The position numbers were made by a program, and so were the translations under genes. Source: an uncultured Acidimicrobiaceae bacterium (GTDB lineage: Bacteria > Actinomycetota > Acidimicrobiia > Acidimicrobiales > Ilumatobacteraceae). From it: DNA of 10,481 nucleotides. The notes beneath the pieces were generated by a model. That model was not told where the DNA came from and ran no database searches. It saw nothing but the letters and a program-made list of their open reading frames with translations. The DNA lies in contig CAIXHI010000409.1 in NCBI GenBank assembly GCA_903919215.1, forward strand, positions 1 through 10,481, written 5' to 3'. This document shows, in pieces, positions 6,300 through 10,481 of this stretch (positions within the stretch are counted from its first letter, which is position 1; the number at the start of each line of letters is the position of its first letter).

Positions 6300-6787
6300 C
6301 GCTCCACTTCCTTTCCGAGGCGCTCGAGAGCGCGAGACGACAATGACTTCACGGTTCCGGGGCGGCACCCGAGGGCTTCGGCGATGTCGTCCTCCGACAG
6401 GTCGAGCCAGTAGCGCAGCACCAGTACGGCCCGTTGGCGATAGGGCAACAAGGCGACGGCATCGGCCAACGCCGGAAGTTCCGGGTGGTCGAAGCCGGGG
6501 GCGACCAGGCGAGGCATTCGGTCGAGCTCCACGGCTCGCCGGCGATGCATCTGCCGGCACCCGTTGAGGATCGCCACGCGCAGGTAGGCCGCCGGGTTGT
6601 CCAGACGGTCGAAGCGCGGGTATAGCCCGACGAACGCGTCTTGCACCACGTCTTCCGCCGCGACCCGTTGGGTCAGCAGCGCCGCCAGCCGCACCGCCGC
6701 CGGGCGTTCGGCCCGGTAGAACGCCGCGAACCGCGCGTCGGCCTCATTGGCCGGACCTCGCAACGGGCGCACGTTCGTGGGAATCAT
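6296..6787 (-). CDS. ECF (group 4) RNA polymerase sigma factor
   Basis: 163 aa from ATG 6787-6785 (a GTG directly before it, at 6790, is equally possible). Region 2 spans about 20-84: RFAAFYRAERPAAVRLAALL, then the core-binding/-10 recognition helix AAEDVVQDAFVGLYPRFDRL (43-62) and NPAAYLRVAILNGCRQMHRRR (64-84). Region 4 spans 107-158: ALLPYRQRAVLVLRYWLDLSEDDIAEAL, then the helix-turn-helix recognition helix CRPGTVKSLSSRALERL (141-157). There is no region 3 and no extra C-terminal domain, which gives the compact ECF layout. It directs RNA polymerase to a small regulon; the target promoter cannot be deduced here. The overlap with the membrane partner (ATGA) implies that sigma activity is restrained at the membrane. 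The frame stays open upstream to 6853, but that stretch is Arg-rich and falls in the control region shared with mazE. Confidence 0.92.
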   Translation of the reverse strand: MIPTNVRPLRGPANEADARFAAFYRAERPAAVRLAALLTQRVAAEDVVQDAFVGLYPRFDRLDNPAAYLRVAILNGCRQMHRRRAVELDRMPRLVAPGFDHPELPALADAVALLPYRQRAVLVLRYWLDLSEDDIAEALGCRPGTVKSLSSRALERLGKEVER

Positions 6788-6838
6788 CACCCCCAACGAT
6801 GCACGACACCCCTCCCGGGTTCCATCCCTTCTCCGCGG

Positions 6839-6867
6839 TTGTCGATGTAGCACATCCGTGGCATAGT
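6839..6867 (+). promoter_or_regulatory. Promoter of the mazEF operon (leaderless)
   Basis: The -35-like TTGTCG (6839-6844) and -10-like CATAGT (6862-6867) are 17 nt apart, and the start ATG at 6874 is 6 nt after the -10 box. This is the same geometry as the methyltransferase promoter. No Shine-Dalgarno sequence is visible. Confidence 0.5.
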
Positions 6868-6876
6868 CATGCTATG
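6862..6876. promoter_or_regulatory. Inverted repeat CATAG-N5-CTATG, candidate MazE operator
   Basis: A perfect 5-bp inverted repeat (CATAG at 6862-6866, CTATG at 6872-6876) covers the -10 box and the ATG of the antitoxin gene. Type II antitoxins commonly repress their own operon by binding palindromes at the promoter, so this is a natural candidate site. The arms are short, so chance is not excluded. Confidence 0.4.
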
Positions 6877-7116
6877 GCTCGCACACGGATCAGCACCACC
6901 GTCGACCACGAACTGCTCATGCGGGTTCGCGCTCTGCACCCAGGCGCCACCGACGCGCTGATCATCGACGACGCACTCACCGCGTTGCTCGCTCGCGAAC
7001 GTGCCGCGGCGATCGATGCGGCCTACCGATCGGCATACGAGTTGCACCCGATCGACGTGTCCGACGCGTGGGGCGACCTCGGCTCGTTCCACGACGCAGT
7101 CACTGCATCCCGATGA
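6874..7116 (+). CDS. MazE/VapB-like antitoxin of a type II toxin-antitoxin pair
   Basis: 80 aa from ATG 6874. The N-terminus MARTRISTTVDHELLMRVRAL has the basic strand plus helix of ribbon-helix-helix-type DNA-binding antitoxins. A helix carrying ALIIDDALTALLARERAAAIDAAYRSAYEL (28-57) follows. The acidic, aromatic tail DVSDAWGDLGSFHDAV (61-76) is the kind of segment that wraps around and blocks MazF toxins. It overlaps the toxin gene by 4 nt (ATGA), the usual antitoxin-first order. The expected role is to neutralise the toxin and, with it, to repress the operon. The assignment rests more on the clear toxin partner and the overlap than on sequence identity; VapB-like or MazE-like names are equally acceptable. 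Confidence 0.82.
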   Translation: MARTRISTTVDHELLMRVRALHPGATDALIIDDALTALLARERAAAIDAAYRSAYELHPIDVSDAWGDLGSFHDAVTASR

Positions 7117-7439
7117 GCAGCCTGCCCCAGCGGGGTGATGTGTGGTGGTGTGAACTGCCCAACATCGGCCGCCGGCCCGTCATCGTGCTGTCGCGCGACA
7201 CGGCGATCCCGCGTCTGCGCCGAACGCTGATCGCGCCGTGCACCACCACCATCCGCGGGCTGCCCAGCGAGGTACTGCTCGATCCATCCGTCGACCCTGT
7301 GCCACGTTCCTGCGTGGCCAACCTCGACTCGGTGGAGAACGTGTCGGTCGCCGTGCTCACCGACCGCATCGGCTCACTCAGCGGACACCGGATGACCGAG
7401 ATCTGCGCGGCACTGCACGTGGCCGTCGACTGTCGCTGA
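7113..7439 (+). CDS. MazF/PemK-family endoribonuclease toxin
   Basis: 108 aa from ATG 7113, whose ATGA overlaps the antitoxin stop. The MazF fold signature is clear: RGDVWWCELPN (7-17), RRPVIVLSRDTAIPRLRRTLIAPCT (20-44), a loop with TTTIRGLPSEVLLDP (44-58), and SCVANLDSVENVSVAVLTDRIGSLS (66-90), followed by a C-terminal helix (HRMTEICAALHVAV). MazF toxins cleave single-stranded mRNA (sometimes tRNA or rRNA) at short sequence motifs. The conserved basic/hydroxyl residues of the active site are plausibly in Arg20/Arg21 and Thr44-Thr46, by position only. Length is normal and no frameshift is seen, so it is likely functional. The cleavage motif cannot be predicted. The stop lies in a hairpin shared with the convergent azlD. 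Confidence 0.92.
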   Translation: MSSLPQRGDVWWCELPNIGRRPVIVLSRDTAIPRLRRTLIAPCTTTIRGLPSEVLLDPSVDPVPRSCVANLDSVENVSVAVLTDRIGSLSGHRMTEICAALHVAVDCR

Positions 7440-7468
7440 CCCTCGCGGGGCCGGACCAGCGGGGGTCA
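7437..7468. terminator. Hairpin spanning both stop codons of convergent mazF and azlD
   Basis: TGACCCTCGC (7437-7446) and GCGGGGGTCA (7459-7468) pair over 10 bp with a single T-G wobble and a 12-nt loop. The mazF stop TGA (7437-7439) and the azlD stop (TCA at 7466-7468 on the plus strand) form the base of the stem. It is likely a bidirectional terminator without a U-tract. Confidence 0.5.
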
Positions 7469-7768
7469 TGCGTATTTGCGGACCAGGGCGGTGACGGCGG
7501 CGCCGATCACGATCACCACGATCAGCGGGGCCTTGCGCCAGGCGGCGACGACGGCCGCGCCGACACCAGCGGCGCGAGCATCGATCTGCAGGTGCTGCCC
7601 GTGGGCGAAGGTGTTCAGCATCACGATCGCGGCGATGAGCGCGGCAGGGATCAGCGCGAGGCAACGATCGATCACCGGCGGCAACGTGCGATCACCCACC
7701 AGCACCAGGCCGAGCACTTTGAACGCGTACGCAGTGGCTGCCAGCAGCAGCACGAATGTCCAACTCAT
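7466..7768 (-). CDS. azlD: AzlD-family branched-chain amino-acid exporter subunit
   Basis: 100 aa from ATG 7768-7766, the normal AzlD size, with about four hydrophobic segments (near 3-24, 38-55, 64-77 and 81-97). Family features are AYAFKVLGLVL (13-23), RCLALIPAALIAAIV (35-49) and the C-terminal WRKAPLIVVIVIGAAVTAL (77-95). AzlD is the small partner of AzlC in a membrane exporter for branched-chain amino acids (BrnFE in Corynebacterium; AzlCD in Bacillus, where mutants resist azaleucine). Its start overlaps the azlC stop (ATGA), as expected for an obligate pair. The substrate is inferred from the family only; some AzlCD-like pairs may move other compounds. The open frame continues upstream to 8383 within azlC and is ignored. 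Confidence 0.9.
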   Translation of the reverse strand: MSWTFVLLLAATAYAFKVLGLVLVGDRTLPPVIDRCLALIPAALIAAIVMLNTFAHGQHLQIDARAAGVGAAVVAAWRKAPLIVVIVIGAAVTALVRKYA

Positions 7769-8430
7769 TCGGGAACTCCCACGAGAATCGCCAACGCGGC
7801 GCACAGGATGGGCACACCCACGGGCGTGAACGGAATGAGTACCAAGCACACCGTGGCGCCGATCGCAGCCGCCATCATCGGCCGCTTCTGACGCAGCAAC
7901 GGGAACAGGATCGCGACGAAGGCCGCGGGGAAGGCAGCGTCCAAACCGTACGTCGCGGGGTCGATCGCCGTGCCGAGCAAAGCCCCGATGAGCGTGCCCA
8001 CGTTCCAGAACAGGTACACGCTGAGACCGGTGATCCAGAAGGCCGCGCTCTTGTGCGCCTCGTCCTCCTGCGCCGCCGCCATGGCGGTGGACTCGTCGAT
8101 CGTCAACTGCGCGGCGATCAGGCGGGTGGGCAGACGACCCTTCAGGTGCGGAGCCATCGCCAGGCCATACACGCCGTTGCGGGCAGCCAGCAGTGCCGCC
8201 CCACCGAATGCCGACGCGGCCGTGCCACCCGAGCCGATCACGCTGACGGCCGACACCTGCGACGCGCCGGTGAACACCAGCAACGACAGCGCACAGGTCT
8301 GGCCAACGGTGGCCCCGGCCGCCACTGAACTGACGCCGAAGGAGATCGCGAATACGCCGATCGCGAACCCGAGGGTCACGCACGCGGCGGCGACTGCACG
8401 AAGGCGCTCATCGCGCCAGGGCGAGATCAC
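7765..8430 (-). CDS. azlC: AzlC-family branched-chain amino-acid exporter subunit
   Basis: 221 aa from GTG 8430-8428. Hydrophobic segments begin at AVAAACVTLGFAIGVFAISFGVSS (12-35), followed by the family hallmark LVFTGASQVSAVSVIGSGG (51-69), ALLAARNGVYGLAMAPHL (79-96), a cytoplasmic QLTIDESTAMAAAQ (108-121), and more helices at 131-155, 167-179, 186-202 and 204-219. AzlC is the large subunit of the AzlCD (BrnFE-type) exporter of branched-chain amino acids in the cytoplasmic membrane. A longer reading frame reaches an ATG at 8505, but the GTG at 8430 gives a 4-nt GTGA overlap with the glgB stop, and the residues upstream of it overlap glgB and do not look like AzlC. Translation is therefore probably coupled to glgB, a pairing with no obvious metabolic reason. 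Confidence 0.9.
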   Translation of the reverse strand: MISPWRDERLRAVAAACVTLGFAIGVFAISFGVSSVAAGATVGQTCALSLLVFTGASQVSAVSVIGSGGTAASAFGGAALLAARNGVYGLAMAPHLKGRLPTRLIAAQLTIDESTAMAAAQEDEAHKSAAFWITGLSVYLFWNVGTLIGALLGTAIDPATYGLDAAFPAAFVAILFPLLRQKRPMMAAAIGATVCLVLIPFTPVGVPILCAALAILVGVPE

Positions 8431-10295
8431 GGTCGAGTAGACCCCAACCAGATGACCGACAGCGGCGGCACATCGAGCACGATCGACGCCTTCTGACCCT
8501 GCCACGGCATATCGGGGGTGGCTTCATAGCGACCCCCGTCGAGCCGGAAGCCGAACCCACTGCCACCGAAGTGCGGTGAGTCGGTGTCGAGCAGCACGTC
8601 CCAGGTACCCGACCACGGCAACCCGACCCGGTAGCCGGTACGCGGCACGGGCGTGAAGTTGGCGATACACGCGACGGCCTTGCCACCGGCGTAGCCCCAA
8701 CGCAGCAACGCGAACATCGAGTTGGCCGCATCGTCTGCGTCGAGCCACTGGAAGCCGGTCGGTTCATGGTCGCGCTCGTACAGCGCCGGCCACTCGCGAC
8801 TCAGCCGGTTCAGCTCGATGATCAGATCCAACACGCCATGGTGCTGCGCATGTTCGAGCAGGTGCCACGGCAGACCCTGGCTCTCGTTCCACTCTGTGAA
8901 CGGTGCAATCTCGGCACCCATGAACAGCAGCGGCGCACCGGGCTGCGCCCACATCCAGGCGTACATCGCACGCAGGTTGGCGAAGCGTTGCCAGTCGTCG
9001 CCGGGCATCTTCGACAGCAGGCTTCCCTTGCCGTGCACCACTTCGTCGTGACTGAGCGGCAGCACGAAGCGCTCGCTGAACGCGTAGAGCAGACCGAACG
9101 ACATCTCGCGGTGGTGCCACTGGCGGTGCACCGGTTCGTGGTGCATGTACGCGAGGGTGTCGTTCATCCACCCCATGTTCCACTTGTGGGTGAACCCGAG
9201 CCCACCGTGCTCGACAGGTTGGGTCACCTTGGGCCACGCGGTGCTCTCCTCAGCGATCACCATCGCCGTGGGGGCCTCGGCCTTCACCGCGGTGTTGAGT
9301 TCCTGCAGGAAGGCGATGGCGTCGAGGTTCTCGCGACCGCCTTCGCGATTCGGGACCCAGCCACCGGCAGGACGCGAGTAGTCGAGGTACAACATGCTGG
9401 CCACGGCATCGACACGCAGGCCGTCGATGTGGAACTCGTGCAGCCAGTAGAGCGCGTTGGCGACGAGGAAGTTGCGCACTTCGGTGCGCCCGTAGTTGAA
9501 GACGTACGTGCCCCAGTCGGGGTGCTCGCCCTGACGCGGGTCGGAGTGTTCGTAAAGCGCCGTGCCGTCGAAGCGGGCCAGGCTCCAGTCGTCCTTCGGG
9601 AAGTGCGCCGGCACCCAGTCGACGATGACACCGATGCCGCGGCGGTGCAGCGTGTCGATCATCGCCTTCAGATCGTGCGGTGTGCCATAGCGAGCCGTCG
9701 GCGCGTAGTACCCGCTGACCTGATAGCCCCACGACCCCCCGAACGGATGCTCGGCTACCGGCATCAACTCCACGTGGGTGAACCCCATCGCTGAGACATG
9801 GTCGGCGAGCGCGTTGCCGAGGTCGTGATAGGTGTCGACCCCCCACCGCCACGAACCGAGATGCACCTCGTAGATGCGCAGCGGCGACCCTGGCGCGTGG
9901 GTACGGTGCGACATCCAGTCGCCGTCGTCCCACTCGTAGGGAACCGGCGACGGCACGACACTGGCGGTCGACGGCGGACATTCCGTCTGTTGCGCCATCG
10001 GGTCGGCCTTCAGCATGTAGCGGCCATGCGCATCGGCGACGGAGTACTTGTAGCGATGCCCGGGCTCGGCATCGGCGACGACCGCAGCCCAGATACCGGA
10101 GCCGGCCTGCGGTTCCAGCGGCGTGCCTTCACCCCAACCATTCCAATCACCTTGTGCGAACACGGCAGAGGCATTGGGTGCCCACACAGCAAATCGCACG
10201 CCACCGGTCGGCTGAGGCTGCGCCCCGAGACACTCCCACAGCCGCCGGTGGGTTCCCTCGTTGAAGAGATGCAGGTCGAGATCGGAAAGGATCAC
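8427..10295 (-). CDS. glgB: 1,4-alpha-glucan branching enzyme (GH13)
   Basis: 622 aa from GTG 10295-10293. The enzyme makes alpha-1,6 branches in glycogen or a related alpha-glucan. An N-terminal CBM48-type domain (about 32-120, GGVRFAVWAPNASAVFAQGDWNGW) precedes the GH13 barrel: YEVHLGSWRWG (142-152), MPVAEHPFGGSWGYQVSGYYAPTARYG (178-204), DWVPAHFPKDDW (226-237), GLRVDAVASMLYLDYSR (292-308, nucleophile Asp296), MVIAEESTAWP (345-355, acid/base Glu349) and LPLSHDEVVHGKGSL (412-426, Asp417). A C-terminal beta domain ends with PPLSVIWL (610-617). The extra first N-terminal domain of E. coli GlgB is absent, giving the shorter actinobacterial form. A GTG at 10316 is possible, but the one at 10295 sits 7 nt after TACCAT and is preferred. 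It overlaps azlC (GTGA) and is divergent from a GT4 gene, a natural glucan partner. Confidence 0.96.
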   Translation of the reverse strand: MILSDLDLHLFNEGTHRRLWECLGAQPQPTGGVRFAVWAPNASAVFAQGDWNGWGEGTPLEPQAGSGIWAAVVADAEPGHRYKYSVADAHGRYMLKADPMAQQTECPPSTASVVPSPVPYEWDDGDWMSHRTHAPGSPLRIYEVHLGSWRWGVDTYHDLGNALADHVSAMGFTHVELMPVAEHPFGGSWGYQVSGYYAPTARYGTPHDLKAMIDTLHRRGIGVIVDWVPAHFPKDDWSLARFDGTALYEHSDPRQGEHPDWGTYVFNYGRTEVRNFLVANALYWLHEFHIDGLRVDAVASMLYLDYSRPAGGWVPNREGGRENLDAIAFLQELNTAVKAEAPTAMVIAEESTAWPKVTQPVEHGGLGFTHKWNMGWMNDTLAYMHHEPVHRQWHHREMSFGLLYAFSERFVLPLSHDEVVHGKGSLLSKMPGDDWQRFANLRAMYAWMWAQPGAPLLFMGAEIAPFTEWNESQGLPWHLLEHAQHHGVLDLIIELNRLSREWPALYERDHEPTGFQWLDADDAANSMFALLRWGYAGGKAVACIANFTPVPRTGYRVGLPWSGTWDVLLDTDSPHFGGSGFGFRLDGGRYEATPDMPWQGQKASIVLDVPPLSVIWLGSTRP

Positions 10296-10302
10296 GTCTC
10301 CG

Positions 10303-10308
10303 ATGGTA
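10303..10308 (-). promoter_or_regulatory. Candidate -10 box of glgB (TACCAT on minus strand)
   Basis: The minus strand reads TACCAT, then 7 nt, then the GTG start at 10295. This fits the TANNNT -10 form with a leaderless transcript. A GGAG inside the 7-nt spacer is too close to the GTG for normal ribosome-binding spacing. No good -35 hexamer was seen. Confidence 0.45.
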
Positions 10309-10332
10309 GGGCACACGCCCCCACTTCTCGCG

Positions 10333-10342
10333 AGTGGTCACT
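10333..10342. promoter_or_regulatory. Small inverted repeat AGTG-GT-CACT in the glgB/GT4 divergent region
   Basis: This is a perfect 4-bp inverted repeat with a 2-nt centre between the two divergent -10 boxes, just upstream of the GT4 -10 box. It could bind a regulator of both glucan genes, but it is short enough to arise by chance. Confidence 0.2.
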
Positions 10343-10344
10343 GC

Positions 10345-10350
10345 TACGTT
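10345..10350 (+). promoter_or_regulatory. Candidate -10 box of the GT4 glycosyltransferase gene (TACGTT)
   Basis: TACGTT (TANNNT form) is followed by 7 nt and then GTG at 10358, the same distance as for the divergent glgB promoter 36 nt away. There is no clear -35 box or Shine-Dalgarno sequence. Confidence 0.45.
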
Positions 10351-10357
10351 CGCAGCC

Positions 10358-10481
10358 GTGCGCGTCGTGATGTTCTCCTGGGAGTACCCGCCGCTCGTCG
10401 TGGGAGGTATCGCCGCCCACGTCGACGGCTTGGCGCGAGCAATGCATCGTGCCGGCCACGAGGTGGTGGTGTGCAGCCTGC
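10358..10481 (+). CDS. GT4-family glycosyltransferase, N-terminal part (truncated by window edge)
   Basis: 41 codons from GTG 10358 are visible and the frame is open at the right edge. VRVVMFSWEYPPLVVGGIAAH is the characteristic start of GT4/GT5 retaining glycosyltransferases (a first beta strand, then the EYPP...GG loop that binds the acceptor and nucleotide phosphates), followed by helix VDGLARAMHRAGHEVVVCS. Close relatives include glycogen synthase-like GlgA/GlgM enzymes of actinobacteria, which use ADP- or UDP-glucose. The head-to-head position with glgB supports a role in alpha-glucan synthesis. Too little is visible to name the donor or the exact enzyme, so no gene symbol is given. Without the rest of the gene, other sugar transferases of the GT4 family remain possible. 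Confidence 0.87.
   Translation, partial: MRVVMFSWEYPPLVVGGIAAHVDGLARAMHRAGHEVVVCSL

Noticed and set aside
5439..6413. Plus-strand open frame of 324 codons opposite the anti-sigma gene
   Set aside because: It starts inside the intergenic hairpin, is Arg/Gly/His-rich, and runs antisense to the better supported membrane protein and sigma factor.
8766..9794. Plus-strand open frame of 342 codons inside glgB
   Set aside because: It lies wholly opposite the conserved GH13 catalytic domain and has no recognisable motif.
1..10481. CRISPR array, tRNA, rRNA, insertion sequence or riboswitch
   Set aside because: I looked for regular spaced repeats, transposase motifs and structured RNA signatures and saw none; intergenic spaces are all under about 135 bp.

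Overview
The window is high-GC, densely coded bacterial DNA that most resembles a free-living actinobacterium. A member of the Acidimicrobiia (Ilumatobacter-like) is my best guess, but this is inference from gene content and style and was not computed. The pointers are the MoxR/DUF4350/DUF4129 membrane operon, the frequent GTG starts, the -10 boxes placed 6-9 nt before start codons (leaderless transcripts), and the seven 4-nt ATGA/GTGA overlaps between genes.

Layout. (1) 1-3102, minus strand: a four-gene operon read right to left. A six-helix membrane protein is followed by a DUF4129 protein, a DUF4350 protein and the N-terminal third of a MoxR-family AAA+ ATPase that runs off the left edge. 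All three junctions are 4-nt overlaps. (2) 3169-3900, plus: a SAM-dependent methyltransferase, divergent from the operon and ending in a perfect 11-bp hairpin over its stop codon. (3) 3988-5425, plus: a GalT-type hexose-1-phosphate nucleotidylyltransferase and, 7 nt later, a small SRPBCC protein. (4) 5426-5555: an intergenic region with a 19-bp hairpin plus a third free copy of one arm. (5) 5556-6787, minus: an ECF sigma factor and its overlapping single-pass membrane partner, probably an anti-sigma factor. (6) 6874-7439, plus: a MazE/MazF-type toxin-antitoxin pair with a candidate operator over its promoter. (7) 7466-10295, minus: glycogen branching enzyme glgB overlapping azlC, which overlaps azlD (branched-chain amino-acid exporter). 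(8) 10358 to the right edge, plus: the first 41 codons of a GT4 glycosyltransferase, divergent from glgB and probably part of the same alpha-glucan pathway.

How the genes work together. The left operon is a conserved but poorly understood MoxR-type chaperone/membrane module. galT, glgB and the GT4 gene point to sugar-nucleotide and storage-glucan metabolism. The sigma/anti-sigma pair and the toxin-antitoxin pair share a divergent 86-bp control region. I found no clear sign of a wholly new system, and no CRISPR array, rRNA, tRNA or transposase. The most interesting items are regulatory: the repeated leaderless-promoter geometry, the hairpins without U-tracts at gene ends (two of them enclosing stop codons), the three-armed intergenic repeat, and the coupling of glgB to an amino-acid exporter.
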